Notes: a model not told the origin generated them from the sequence alone. DNA of 64,000 nt from an uncultured Clostridium sp. (GCA_903789665.1 CAIFEX010000015.1:1-64000); one strand, 5' to 3'. Shown: positions 1-8,575, numbered from the stretch's first letter. Numbers and translations: made by a program.

Positions 1-139
1 TATTTAATTTTTACCATTATTACCAATTTGGTTTTTTATTTTGCCTAACTAAAGTTATAATAAAAAGTATATATGTTTGTGAAAATTGTTTATAATAATG
101 TTAAAAATCAAATTATTTTATGGAAAGGAATGTGTAAAT

Positions 140-532
140 ATGAAAGCTTCTAATTTTCTCTATTATAAAAATTGGGCAGTAGCCGGGAATGTTTCTACAG
201 AAGGTAAATATGCGTTCAAGATATTGAATTCTTTGAAAAATTCAGGATTTAATGTTGTTGGAATAAATCCTAAAAATATTACTGAAAGTGACTTTGAATA
301 TATGAAAAAGACTCTTTCCAATGTCCATGTGCTGGATTTGTGTATAAACCCCGGCAGAGGAATTGATATAGTTAAGGCAGCAAGAGTTGCAGGGGTGGAT
401 AAAGTGTTAGTACAGCCCGGAGCTGAGAGCAGGGAGATATTGGATTTCTGTAACGATAATGGAATGGACGTCATTTGTGGATGTGCACTTGTAGAATTAT
501 CCAAAAGATATGGTAATCAAAGTATAGTTTGA
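140..532 (+). CDS. CoA-binding domain protein (YccU-like)
   Basis: About 130 residues with one Rossmann-like CoA-binding fold: an early AVAGNVS segment, a middle VVGINP strand, and a closing VLVQPGAES/VICGCALVE region as in the CoA_binding_2 family (YccU). The family is thought to bind CoA or a nucleotide; no reaction is established. An upstream in-frame ATG at 86 exists, but GGAAAGGA at 121-128 sits well before the ATG at 140, so I start there. It stands alone, followed by 150 bases without a gene and then the tRNA promoter. The family call is fairly sure, the role unknown. Confidence 0.75.
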   Translation: MKASNFLYYKNWAVAGNVSTEGKYAFKILNSLKNSGFNVVGINPKNITESDFEYMKKTLSNVHVLDLCINPGRGIDIVKAARVAGVDKVLVQPGAESREILDFCNDNGMDVICGCALVELSKRYGNQSIV

Positions 533-686
533 ATTCAGATAATTATTGAGATTTGATAAATTGTGCTGTAATAGGTAAGAATTTGTTTAATTAATTTAAA
601 AACCTAGGAATACTCTTAAAGTGTTGGTGTATAAGGATTTTAGAGATAATATAAAGAAATGAATTCGATAATATGATAAAAAGGTG

Positions 687-715
687 TTGACACTTTAAAA
701 AATATTTTGTATTAT
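687..715 (+). promoter_or_regulatory. Sigma-A promoter of the first tRNA array
   Basis: A perfect TTGACA (687-692), a 17-base spacer and TATTAT (710-715) lie about 43 bases before the first tRNA-Glu. This is a near-consensus vegetative promoter and probably drives the whole array to the terminator near 1555. The rest of the 533-758 interval shows no gene. Confidence 0.8.
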
Positions 716-758
716 AGACTATGTCAGGTCGCAAGATGTAACATGAGAGAATGGTTGA

Positions 759-833
759 GGCCCCTTGGTCAAGTGGTTAAGACACCACCCTTTCACGGTG
801 GTAACAGCAGTTCAAGTCTGCTAGGGGTCACCA
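759..833 (+). tRNA. tRNA-Glu (TTC), copy 1
   Basis: 75-base cloverleaf with acceptor stem GGCCCCT/AGGGGTC, anticodon loop reading TTC and encoded CCA. First member of the first array unit; identical in sequence to copy 2 at 1160-1234. Confidence 0.95.
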
Positions 834-857
834 TAGTGGCCAATTATAGTGGTACAA

Positions 858-940
858 GGGTTTGTATAAGCTCGGTAGGGGAAAATTTTCCTGAAGCTCT
901 GCAGCAGAGAGTCAGAGATTTGAACCTATTGTGCCCACTA
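858..940 (+). pseudogene. Decayed tRNA-Val relic
   Basis: This stretch occupies the slot that tRNA-Val holds in the second array unit. It keeps a GGG 5' end, a D-arm-like AAGCTCGGTA, a T-loop-like TTTGAAC and the 3' end TGTGCCCA, which matches the intact gene at 1262-1337. The anticodon arm is replaced by unrelated sequence, the T stem no longer pairs, and CCA has become CTA. The flanking spacers are clearly homologous to those of the intact copy. I read it as a tRNA gene inactivated after tandem duplication. Confidence 0.7.
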
Positions 941-977
941 TATGATGCTTTTAAAAACTAACAGTAAATTTATCTGT

Positions 978-1054
978 GGCTCAGTAGCTCAGCTGGTTAG
1001 AGTGCCGGCCTGTCACGCCGGAGGTCGAGGGTTCGATACCCTTCTGAGTCGCCA
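978..1054 (+). tRNA. tRNA-Asp (GTC), copy 1
   Basis: 77-base cloverleaf, acceptor GGCTCAG/CTGAGTC, anticodon loop CTGTCAC reading GTC, encoded CCA. Same sequence as copy 2 at 1375-1451, and the 5' spacer is also shared. Confidence 0.95.
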
Positions 1055-1159
1055 TGTATGCAAATATATATTTGTAAAGTAAATAGCAATAATTTAAATG
1101 GGAAGTCTACTCAAAAAGGGAGGTTTACTCATTTAGATTAAAAAACTGTAAAAAGTAAA

Positions 1160-1234
1160 GGCCCCTTGGTCAAGTGGTTAAGACACCACCCTTTCACGGT
1201 GGTAACAGCAGTTCAAGTCTGCTAGGGGTCACCA
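1160..1234 (+). tRNA. tRNA-Glu (TTC), copy 2
   Basis: 75-base cloverleaf identical to the copy at 759-833, anticodon TTC, encoded CCA. It opens the second, intact unit of the duplicated array. Confidence 0.95.
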
Positions 1235-1261
1235 TAATAATGGTCAATTGTAGAAATGCAG

Positions 1262-1337
1262 GGGCGCATAGCTCAGCTGGGAGAGCATCTGCCTTACAAG
1301 CAGGGGGTCACAGGTTCGAGCCCTGTTGTGCCCACCA
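1262..1337 (+). tRNA. tRNA-Val (TAC)
   Basis: 76-base cloverleaf: acceptor GGGCGCA/TGTGCCC, anticodon stem TCTGC/GCAGG with loop reading TAC, T arm ACAGG-TTCGAGC-CCTGT, encoded CCA. It is the intact counterpart of the relic at 858-940. Confidence 0.95.
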
Positions 1338-1374
1338 CATGGTGTTTTTAAAAACTAACAGTAAATTTATCTAT

Positions 1375-1451
1375 GGCTCAGTAGCTCAGCTGGTTAGAGT
1401 GCCGGCCTGTCACGCCGGAGGTCGAGGGTTCGATACCCTTCTGAGTCGCCA
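1375..1451 (+). tRNA. tRNA-Asp (GTC), copy 2
   Basis: 77-base cloverleaf identical to copy 1, anticodon GTC, encoded CCA. Five bases separate it from tRNA-Thr. Confidence 0.95.
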
Positions 1452-1456
1452 TATGT

Positions 1457-1532
<76 letters not shown>

Positions 1533-1533
1533 A

Positions 1534-1574
1534 ATAAGGTCTTTACAGCATTTAGGCTGTAAAGACCTTATTTT
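1534..1574. terminator. Bidirectional terminator, tRNA array / dnaC
   Basis: A long perfect hairpin (AATAAGGTCTTTACAGC pairing with GCTGTAAAGACCTTATT, loop ATTTAG) is followed by T-rich sequence on both strands. It ends the tRNA array on the plus strand and includes the last codons of the convergent dnaC-like gene. Confidence 0.85.
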
Positions 1575-2554
1575 ATATTTTTATTCTGTATGTTTTGTTT
1601 TATTCTTATATCCTCCCCAAAAAATTTACATAGGGTAAACTCTCCCAGCAGCCTTGAAGAAATTCTTTCTGAATAGGATTTTAAAAGTTCTTCCAGATCA
1701 CAATTAGTTGATATGAGCATTTTTTTTTGCTTTAACAATTTTCTGTTTAAGATATTAAACAGCTCAGTTTTGGAAAAGTCTGTTATCTGCTCGGAACCTA
1801 AATCGTCTATTATAAGTAAATCACAATTCAAAAGAAAATCTTCTAGTTCACCGTCATTTTTAAATCTTATGGTTCTCAGATCTTCTATTAAAGCTTCTGA
1901 AGTTCTGTAAACTACTAAGTATCCTCTATCTAGAAGTTCCTTCGATATACAGTTCGAGAGGAAGGTTTTACCTGTACCTGGATTCCCATAGAACAGAAGA
2001 TTTTCATCGGAGGAAGAGAAATTTTCTATATAATTCCAGGATATAGAGGCTATTCTCTCTATATTTTTTCTCGGACTGGTTGGGTTTTCTTTGCCTTTTA
2101 ATGGAGAATATAGCTGAAAATTAAAATTGTCGAAATTATTTTTACTCAATATATTTGTTAAATCAGAATTATTATAATACAATTTTATAAGTTTCTGTTT
2201 ATAACAGCTGCATTTTTTGTGACCTATAAATCCGGTGTCCTTGCATTTCGGACATTGATAATGCATTTCGAGATAGTCTACAGGGTAATTATTAATTGCC
2301 AATAATTCAGATCCTTTGATCTTCAGATCTGTGATTTTTTCTTTTAGTTCTTTTAAATATTTATCTTTATTTTTAATATTGTTTAATATGTTGATTGATA
2401 ATTCCAAACTCAATTTTCCTATGGATCTCTGTATATCAATTACTTCAGGGATTTTTTTCCCAATTTCTTTTTTCCGGTTATTTAATGCTCTTTCATCCTC
2501 TTCTCTTGTTCTTTCATATATTTTCATTATTTTGGAATGGCAGCTTTTAATCAT
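1568..2554 (-). CDS. dnaC: DnaC/DnaI-type helicase loader ATPase
   Basis: 328-residue AAA+ ATPase of the DnaC/DnaI family, which loads the replicative helicase at oriC or restarted forks. The N-terminal half is charged and helical and ends in a cysteine cluster (CPKC..CSC near residues 100-118), typical of Gram-positive loaders. Walker A is GNPGTGKT and Walker B LLIIDDLG, followed by a sensor-like STN segment. The start overlaps the end of the upstream dnaD-like gene by 8 bases, so the two are translationally coupled, matching the DnaD-DnaI partnership known in Firmicutes. Confidence 0.88.
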   Translation of the reverse strand: MIKSCHSKIMKIYERTREEDERALNNRKKEIGKKIPEVIDIQRSIGKLSLELSINILNNIKNKDKYLKELKEKITDLKIKGSELLAINNYPVDYLEMHYQCPKCKDTGFIGHKKCSCYKQKLIKLYYNNSDLTNILSKNNFDNFNFQLYSPLKGKENPTSPRKNIERIASISWNYIENFSSSDENLLFYGNPGTGKTFLSNCISKELLDRGYLVVYRTSEALIEDLRTIRFKNDGELEDFLLNCDLLIIDDLGSEQITDFSKTELFNILNRKLLKQKKMLISTNCDLEELLKSYSERISSRLLGEFTLCKFFGEDIRIKQNIQNKNIK

Positions 2555-3545
2555 TTTTATCCCACCCTAGTAATTTTTTTTCTAGATCATCAAAATTGTA
2601 ATTTCTCTGTTTGAAATTATTGAAAGTACTTTGAGAATTTTTATTTCTTGTATTTCTGGTATTATTTTTAAAATTATTATGAGGTACTTTTTTTACATCC
2701 TTTTTTTTAATGTCATCTAAAGTTCTGATTTTATTTTTATTCCAACTGCTTAGTATTCCGTCAATATATTTGAAATCAGCTTTATTTATTCTCTCAAAAC
2801 ATATATTGCAAGCCTTATATATTACCTCTAAGGGGAAATTATAGGTTTCAGTCCATTTTGAAAGCAAATCCTCCTCTGGTTTCATTACTTCCCCATCTTT
2901 TATACCTAGATAATTTAAAATTTTTCTTATTTTAGACCACCTGTCTTCACGTTTTTTTATGAAATTCTGTGCGTCGTCTACATTTTTTATTTTTGCATCA
3001 AACCAGGATAAAGCAGTTTTTTCTATATATCTGGTGTTTGTTTTACCCTTTGCCGTACAATATTGTACTAGAATAAGTATAACTTCAGGAGAAAAATTAA
3101 AATCATTTATCCAACTTATATACATGGTCATTTCATCTGAAGACAAAGGTCTGCCCATGGATTTTTCTATGTCTTCAAGCATATCTTTAATGGAATCTTT
3201 ACTCAGTTCTTCTAATAAATTTATGTTATTTTTCTTTTCAGTTTCTTTATCTGTCAAATCTAAAAAATCTATGTTGTAATTTCCCATGTTGTCAGCTGGT
3301 ATCATTTTGATGACATTTTCGTCATTCCAATAGTTCCAAGCATTCAATACATCTGTTTCCAAAAGATGAAGAGCGCTTGCCATAACTTGTGAACTTACAC
3401 CTAGTTCGCCGGATTTACAGTATTTTAGCCCAAGAATATACACCTTGACAAATTCCCCACGGGCTTTAGGCATGAATTTGTCTATAAAGACGTTGCTTAC
3501 AGGTGTGTAGTTTGTTTCATCAGTTTTAAATACAAAAGTACTCAT
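2547..3545 (-). CDS. DnaD-domain replication initiation protein
   Basis: 332 residues. The N-terminal part (about 1-90) looks like the winged-helix DnaD/DnaB oligomerisation region. Two later segments, around 125-195 and 210-275, resemble repeated DnaD C-terminal (DnaB_2) domains, each with a W-x-x-x-Y/F-like pattern. The tail is basic and Asn-rich, suited to DNA contact. Family members help recruit the helicase loader in initiation and restart. ATG at 3545 follows an AGGCAGG ribosome site. First gene of the dnaD-dnaC pair. Confidence 0.82.
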   Translation of the reverse strand: MSTFVFKTDETNYTPVSNVFIDKFMPKARGEFVKVYILGLKYCKSGELGVSSQVMASALHLLETDVLNAWNYWNDENVIKMIPADNMGNYNIDFLDLTDKETEKKNNINLLEELSKDSIKDMLEDIEKSMGRPLSSDEMTMYISWINDFNFSPEVILILVQYCTAKGKTNTRYIEKTALSWFDAKIKNVDDAQNFIKKREDRWSKIRKILNYLGIKDGEVMKPEEDLLSKWTETYNFPLEVIYKACNICFERINKADFKYIDGILSSWNKNKIRTLDDIKKKDVKKVPHNNFKNNTRNTRNKNSQSTFNNFKQRNYNFDDLEKKLLGWDKND

Positions 3546-3795
3546 ATTTTTTACCTGCCTTTTATAAAATCCATTTTAAAAAAGCTGCTCTACTAAAATA
3601 TTATATCAAAATAAAAAAATATAACAATGAAATGGATAGCTATTGTGGAAATTACTGTGTGTTAAAAATAGTGTGGATTTTTATAAATATGTATATGAAT
3701 TTGAAATGGGGGTAGTGTGATTATGCCTGAAATCAAGATCATAAGATAATTTATACATAAATAGGAAAAAATATTAACTTTATTATGAAAAGCTA

Positions 3796-3824
3796 TGGAC
3801 AGTTTTAATTTTTTAATATATACT
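3796..3824 (+). promoter_or_regulatory. Promoter of the fatty-acid operon
   Basis: TGGACA (3796-3801), 17-base spacer, TATACT (3819-3824). The start point would fall at about 3831, inside the first operator. The rest of the 3546-3873 gap is AT-rich and shows no further gene; promoters of the divergent dnaD gene should also lie there. Confidence 0.65.
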
Positions 3825-3852
3825 TTGATTGTCAAAATATTTGATAATCAAA
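3824..3852. promoter_or_regulatory. Tandem FabT-type operators
   Basis: Two 13-base palindromes of form TTTGAnnnTCAAA lie at 3824-3836 and 3840-3852, with centres 16 bases apart. The form agrees with the known FabT (MarR family) box of streptococci. They cover the end of the -10 and the predicted start, so a bound dimer would block initiation. A MarR-type regulator is the second gene of the operon, which implies autoregulation. Confidence 0.75.
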
Positions 3853-3873
3853 AATTTTAAAGGGGAGAGTTAA

Positions 3874-4971
3874 ATGGAATTACCTCCGTTAATTATAGGA
3901 AATTTAAAGGCTCCTGTACCCATTATTCAAGGTGGTATGGGCGTGGGCGTTTCCGGATATAAACTTGCACAGGCAGTGGCAAGGGAAGGCGGTATTGGAA
4001 TAATTTCCACAGTGCAAATAGGGTATAAGGAGCCAGATTTTGAAGTGAATACTAAAGAGGCGAATATCAGAGCCTTGAGAAAGCAGATAAGAAAAGCTAG
4101 GGAGTTATGTCCTGAAGGTATAATTGGAGTAAATATCATGGTGGCCATAAGTGACTATGACAGCATGGTAAAAACTTCTGTAGAAGAAAAGGCCGATATA
4201 ATTATATCAGGTGCAGGACTTCCACTTAGGCTTCCAAAACTTGTTTTAGGGAGTGATGTTAAGTTGGCACCTATAGTTTCTTCAGGAAAAGCGGCTTTCC
4301 TTATAATGAAAAGCTGGATTAGGAGATATAATAGAGCGCCGGATGCAATTGTAGTGGAAGGGCCGAAAGCAGGGGGACATTTGGGATTTCACCTGGAACA
4401 ACTTCAAAGGGGAAAGGAATGTTTGGAGAATATAGTACATGATGTTATTGAAGTTGTAAACTCATTCGGATGTAAAAAAAATATTCCTGTAATAGCTGCA
4501 GGTGGCATCTATACAGGGCGGGATATTGTGAAATTTTTAAAATTGGGGGCAGAAGGAGTCCAGATGGGAACTCGTTTTGTGGCTACAGAAGAATGCGATG
4601 CACATATAAATTTTAAAAGGGCATATGTAAATTCAAAAAAAGAAGATATAAAAATAATAAAAAGTCCTGTAGGTCTTCCTGGAAGGGCAATAAATAATAA
4701 ATTCATACAGAAAGTTGAGAAAAATAGAATTGTACCAAGTAAATGTTATAATTGTTTAAAAAAGTGTGATCCTGACAAAACTCCCTATTGTATATCTGAA
4801 GCTTTAATCAATTCTGTTGAAGGTAAAACAGAGGAAGGACTTGTTTTTGTTGGCAGCAACGCTTATAAAATAGATAAGATAGTTAAAGTTAAGGAGCTTA
4901 TGAAAGAGCTTGTTACAGAGGCGGAGAGCTTATATACAAATGATAAGATGACAAATTTATTAAAGTGGTGA
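3874..4971 (+). CDS. FabX-like FMN/Fe-S flavoprotein (NMO family)
   Basis: 365-residue TIM-barrel flavoprotein of the nitronate monooxygenase/FabK family (PIIQGGMG near the N terminus, active-site-type GGH with His169, AAGGI and QMGTRF phosphate-binding segments). Unlike the paralogous FabK three kilobases downstream, it carries C-x2-C-x3-C-x7-C (Cys291, 294, 298, 306), suited to a 4Fe-4S cluster. Helicobacter FabX, about the same length, has FMN plus 4Fe-4S and converts saturated decanoyl-ACP to the cis-3-unsaturated form. First gene of the fab operon. I infer a FabX role; a generic nitronate monooxygenase label fits the context less well. Confidence 0.7.
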   Translation: MELPPLIIGNLKAPVPIIQGGMGVGVSGYKLAQAVAREGGIGIISTVQIGYKEPDFEVNTKEANIRALRKQIRKARELCPEGIIGVNIMVAISDYDSMVKTSVEEKADIIISGAGLPLRLPKLVLGSDVKLAPIVSSGKAAFLIMKSWIRRYNRAPDAIVVEGPKAGGHLGFHLEQLQRGKECLENIVHDVIEVVNSFGCKKNIPVIAAGGIYTGRDIVKFLKLGAEGVQMGTRFVATEECDAHINFKRAYVNSKKEDIKIIKSPVGLPGRAINNKFIQKVEKNRIVPSKCYNCLKKCDPDKTPYCISEALINSVEGKTEEGLVFVGSNAYKIDKIVKVKELMKELVTEAESLYTNDKMTNLLKW

Positions 4972-4975
4972 TTTT

Positions 4976-5452
4976 ATGAATAAGGGTATAAATGTCATAA
5001 ATGAATTGTTGGTAGATCTTTTCAATGATATTTTAGAAATAGAACAAAAATCTCTTCAATATTCCATATTTAAAGATCTATCCATTACAGAAATACATAC
5101 GATAGAGGCTATAGGTATGTATAAGCCGAGAACTATGACAGAAGTGGCTTCTCAGTTGGATATAACCCTTAGTACATTGACCACGGCTATAAATCATCTG
5201 GTAAGAAAAGAATACGTTGTAAGAGAACGCAGTGAACAGGATAGAAGAATCGTATTTATAAAATTAACAAAGAAAGGAAAACTGGCTTTTAGGGTGCATC
5301 AAAAATTTCATTCTGATATGGTTAAAGAAACTATAAGTGGTTTAACAAAGCAAGAGGAAAAAACTTTAGTTAAATCGCTGGAAAAACTAAATAAATTTTT
5401 TAAAGCAAAATACAACCTTGAAACTGGTTTAAAAGGAGAAAACAATGAATAA
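4976..5452 (+). CDS. fabT: MarR-family repressor of fatty-acid genes (FabT)
   Basis: 158 residues with a MarR winged helix: helix-turn-helix around residues 50-80 (TMTEVASQLDITLSTLTTAI) and the wing VRERSEQDRR with the conserved D-x-R. FabT represses fabH-acp-fabK-type operons in streptococci and binds better with long-chain acyl-ACP. Here the gene lies in the operon it would control, four bases after the FabX-like gene and overlapping fabH by 8 bases, and two FabT-like boxes cover the promoter. The function rests on context and box match. Confidence 0.82.
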   Translation: MNKGINVINELLVDLFNDILEIEQKSLQYSIFKDLSITEIHTIEAIGMYKPRTMTEVASQLDITLSTLTTAINHLVRKEYVVRERSEQDRRIVFIKLTKKGKLAFRVHQKFHSDMVKETISGLTKQEEKTLVKSLEKLNKFFKAKYNLETGLKGENNE

Positions 5453-6422
5453 AGTTGAAATTATAGGTACAGGAAGCTATGTACCTTCTAAAGTTGTAGA
5501 TAATGACGAACTGAGCCATATGGTAAGTACTGACGATGAATGGATAGTAAGCAGGACGGGAATAAGAGAAAGGAGAATATCAAAAGAAGAGAATACTTCG
5601 GATATGGCCACAAAGGCCGCAGTAGATGCTATAAAAAGTGCAAAAATAGATGTAAATGATATTCAACTTATAGTGCTGGCTACATCCACTCCAGATGATT
5701 TTATACCGTCAACGGCTTGTATAGTGCAGAAAAATATAAAGGCCGTCAATGCTACTTGCTTTGATATATCTGCAGCCTGTTCTGGGTTTGTATATGGAAT
5801 AGATATTGCTGCTCAGTTTATAAGGACAGGAAGATTCAGTACTGCACTTGTAATAGGAGCTGAAACTCTTTCAAAGGTAACTGATTGGCAGGATAGAAAT
5901 ACTTGTATCCTATTTGGGGATGGAGCTTCAGCCGTTATTTTGCAAAAGGGAGATAAAGAGGGTATAATTTCCATAAGTACAGGTTCAGATGGCAGTAAGG
6001 GAGATGCTCTGGTCTGCCCTGCAGTGCCGGTGAATAATTTCTTGTCCAAAACTAAAGTATCTTTGAATAAGGGTACGGTTAGTATGAATGGAAAGGAAAT
6101 ATTCAAGTTTGCGGTAAAAATTTTAGTTAAACTGGTAAAGGAGATGGTTGTTGAATCGGGATATAGTTTGAAAGAAATTAAATACATAATTCCGCATCAG
6201 GCTAACTACAGGATAATAGAATTTGTTGCCAAGAAATTAGGGATAAATCCTGATAAATTCTATACCAACCTGGATATTTACGGCAATACATCTGCTGCTA
6301 GTATTGGAATAGCTTTGGATGAAATATATAAAAAAAATCTTGTGAAAAGCGGGGATAAGATTCTTATCATAGGTTTCGGGGGAGGATTAACTTATGGGGG
6401 AATTATAATTGAGGTATTATAA
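5445..6422 (+). CDS. fabH: Beta-ketoacyl-ACP synthase III
   Basis: 325 residues, normal length. FabH condenses acetyl-CoA or a branched primer with malonyl-ACP to start each chain. The thiolase-fold triad is visible: Cys112 (ISAACSGF), His250 (IIPHQAN) and Asn280 (YGNTSA). The glycine-rich C-terminal FGGGLTYG is typical. The start overlaps the end of fabT, and a GGAG site lies inside fabT. Confidence 0.95.
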   Translation: MNKVEIIGTGSYVPSKVVDNDELSHMVSTDDEWIVSRTGIRERRISKEENTSDMATKAAVDAIKSAKIDVNDIQLIVLATSTPDDFIPSTACIVQKNIKAVNATCFDISAACSGFVYGIDIAAQFIRTGRFSTALVIGAETLSKVTDWQDRNTCILFGDGASAVILQKGDKEGIISISTGSDGSKGDALVCPAVPVNNFLSKTKVSLNKGTVSMNGKEIFKFAVKILVKLVKEMVVESGYSLKEIKYIIPHQANYRIIEFVAKKLGINPDKFYTNLDIYGNTSAASIGIALDEIYKKNLVKSGDKILIIGFGGGLTYGGIIIEVL

Positions 6423-6448
6423 TCCGTATAGAGTTTTGGAGGGAAGCA

Positions 6449-6682
6449 ATGATAACTGAAAAAATAAAAAAAATAATAATAGATCAGCTTGAATTAAAAC
6501 AAAAAAACATAGGTATAAAAACTTCTTTTGAAGATTTGGGCATGGATTCGTTGGATTTATTTCAAATAATAATTGAAGTTGAAGAAGAATTTCAAATTGA
6601 AATAGAAGATGCGGATGAGATAAAAACTATAGAAGATTTAATAAATGTTACGAAGGATAAAATTAAAAAACAGGAGGACTAA
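6449..6682 (+). CDS. acpP: Acyl carrier protein
   Basis: 77-residue acidic four-helix carrier. The phosphopantetheine attachment site is Ser34 in LGMDSLDL. It shuttles the growing chain between the Fab enzymes encoded around it. GGAGGG precedes the ATG, and fabK follows after five bases. The gene name acpP is by function; other ACPs could exist elsewhere. Confidence 0.93.
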   Translation: MITEKIKKIIIDQLELKQKNIGIKTSFEDLGMDSLDLFQIIIEVEEEFQIEIEDADEIKTIEDLINVTKDKIKKQED

Positions 6683-6687
6683 TATAT

Positions 6688-7629
6688 ATGATTAATTCTT
6701 TATTTTCCAATATAATTGGAATAAAGTATCCAATTATTCAAGGGGGAATGGCTTGGATTGCAGATAGTTCACTTGCTGCTGCGGTTTCCAATGCAGGAGG
6801 CCTTGGTACTATTACGGGAAATGCACCTTTAAGTTGGGTAAGAAATGAAATCAGAAAGACAAAAAAACTTACCGATAAGCCTTTTGCTGTAAATATAATG
6901 CTTTTATCAGAATCGGCGGAAGAAGTAGCTAAGATGGTTTGTGAGGAAAATGTCAAAGTTGTAACTACAGGAGCAGGAAGCCCGGGGAAATATATAGATA
7001 TGTGGAAAAAAAATAATATAAAGGTTGTACCGGTAGTGGCATCTGTTGCCTTGGCCAAAAGAATGGAAAGAGAAGGGGTAGATGCTGTTGTAGCAGAGGG
7101 ATGTGAATCGGGGGGCCATATTGGTGAACTGACTACTATGGCATTAGTTCCTCAGGTAGTTGATGCTGTAAATATACCGGTAGTTGCAGCAGGAGGTATT
7201 GGAGATGGAAGGGGAATGGCTGCAGCTTTTATGCTTGGTGCTCAGGGAATTCAAATGGGAACAAAATTTTTGGTGGCCAAAGAATGTACAGTACATAGAA
7301 GATATAAAGACAAGATCTTGAAAGCCAAAGATATAGATACCCAGGTTACAGCAAGGGCTACAGGACACCCTGTGAGAGTTATTAGAAATAAATTGGTGAG
7401 AAAGTTTCAGCTTTTAGAAAAGGAAGGGGCTTCCATGGAACAATATGAAAAGCTGGGGAAAGGAGCTTTATCAAGAGCAGCTCAAGAAGGTGATGTAGAT
7501 AATGGCTCTATTATGGCAGGGCAGATAGCAGGCCTTGTAACTAAAGAACAAAGCTGCAGTGAAATAATAGAAGAAACACTTAAACAGGCAGCTAATGATA
7601 TTGAAAATATAAAAAATATTTGGAGGTAA
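6688..7629 (+). CDS. fabK: Enoyl-ACP reductase II (FMN)
   Basis: 313-residue FMN-dependent enoyl-ACP reductase that completes each elongation cycle, the alternative to FabI. It shows the TIM-barrel motifs PIIQGGMAW, TTGAGSPG, EGCESGGHIGE with His144 (the position of the catalytic His in pneumococcal FabK), AAGGIGDGRG and QMGTKF. No cysteine cluster is present, in contrast to the related first gene of the operon. Confidence 0.94.
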   Translation: MINSLFSNIIGIKYPIIQGGMAWIADSSLAAAVSNAGGLGTITGNAPLSWVRNEIRKTKKLTDKPFAVNIMLLSESAEEVAKMVCEENVKVVTTGAGSPGKYIDMWKKNNIKVVPVVASVALAKRMEREGVDAVVAEGCESGGHIGELTTMALVPQVVDAVNIPVVAAGGIGDGRGMAAAFMLGAQGIQMGTKFLVAKECTVHRRYKDKILKAKDIDTQVTARATGHPVRVIRNKLVRKFQLLEKEGASMEQYEKLGKGALSRAAQEGDVDNGSIMAGQIAGLVTKEQSCSEIIEETLKQAANDIENIKNIWR

Positions 7630-7636
7630 ATTAATT

Positions 7637-8575
7637 ATGGGGAAAATAGCTTTTTTATTTTCGGGTCAAGGAGCTCAATTTGCAGGTATGGGAAAAGATC
7701 TTTCTGAGAATATGGATATATGTGAGAAAGTATTTGAAGATGCGGACAACTCATTGGGATTTCCTATAAGCAGAATGTGCTTTGAAGGTCCACAGGAAGA
7801 ATTGAATAAGACGGAAAATACTCAGCCGGCAATCTTGACTACCAGTATAGCCGCATTGAGGGCGCTTGAGAGCTTTGGCATCAAGGCCGATATTACAGCA
7901 GGTTTGAGCTTGGGAGAATATTCTGCACTCGTGTGCAGTGGTGCTATGGAGTTTAAGGAAGCTGTTGCTTTGGTGAAAAAAAGAGGCAGATATATGCAGG
8001 AAGCAGTGCCTGAAGGTGTTGGAACTATGGCTGCTATCATAGGGCTGGATTATATAACGGTGAAAAATGTTTGTGAAGCTTGTAAAACTTCGGGTGTAGT
8101 TGAGCCTTCTAATGTAAATTGTCCGGGACAAATAGTAATCGGGGGAGAAGTGAAGGCAGTTGAAACTGCTTGTAAGATCTTGAAGGAAAAAGGTGCCAGA
8201 AGGGCAATTAAACTTTCAGTAAGTGCGCCTTTCCATACATCCATGTTAAAACCAGCAGCTGAAAAGCTGGAGTTGGAATTGAAGAAAATAAAAATAAAAG
8301 AATTTTCGATTCCGGTAGTTACCAATGTAACGGGAGAAATTATTAAAAGTTCCCGGGATATAAAAGCACTGTTGAAAAAACAAGTCATGAGTACAGTACT
8401 TTTTGAAAAATGTATAAATACCATGCTTGAAGCAGGGGCTGACACTTTTGTAGAAATAGGTCCTGGGAAAGTATTAAGCGGATTTGTAAAGAGAATAGAT
8501 AGAAAAGCCACTTTATTAAATGTTCAGGATGTTGATTCTTTGAAAAATACAGTGGAAGTGCTAAAGAACAGATAG
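7637..8575 (+). CDS. fabD: Malonyl-CoA:ACP transacylase
   Basis: 312 residues. It moves malonyl from CoA to ACP. Seen: FSGQGAQ oxyanion loop, nucleophile Ser91 in GLSLGEYS, the arginine-containing KKRGRYMQ, and His200 in SAPFHTSML. The normal length and position between fabK and fabG agree. Confidence 0.95.
   Translation: MGKIAFLFSGQGAQFAGMGKDLSENMDICEKVFEDADNSLGFPISRMCFEGPQEELNKTENTQPAILTTSIAALRALESFGIKADITAGLSLGEYSALVCSGAMEFKEAVALVKKRGRYMQEAVPEGVGTMAAIIGLDYITVKNVCEACKTSGVVEPSNVNCPGQIVIGGEVKAVETACKILKEKGARRAIKLSVSAPFHTSMLKPAAEKLELELKKIKIKEFSIPVVTNVTGEIIKSSRDIKALLKKQVMSTVLFEKCINTMLEAGADTFVEIGPGKVLSGFVKRIDRKATLLNVQDVDSLKNTVEVLKNR

Noticed and set aside
707-961. Open frame across the first tRNA unit
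   Set aside because: It covers tRNA-Glu and the Val relic, has no ribosome site, and its product resembles only translated tRNA.
3874-4971. Plain nitronate monooxygenase for the first fab-operon gene
   Set aside because: The operon context and the four-cysteine motif fit a FabX-like role better, although the fold is shared.
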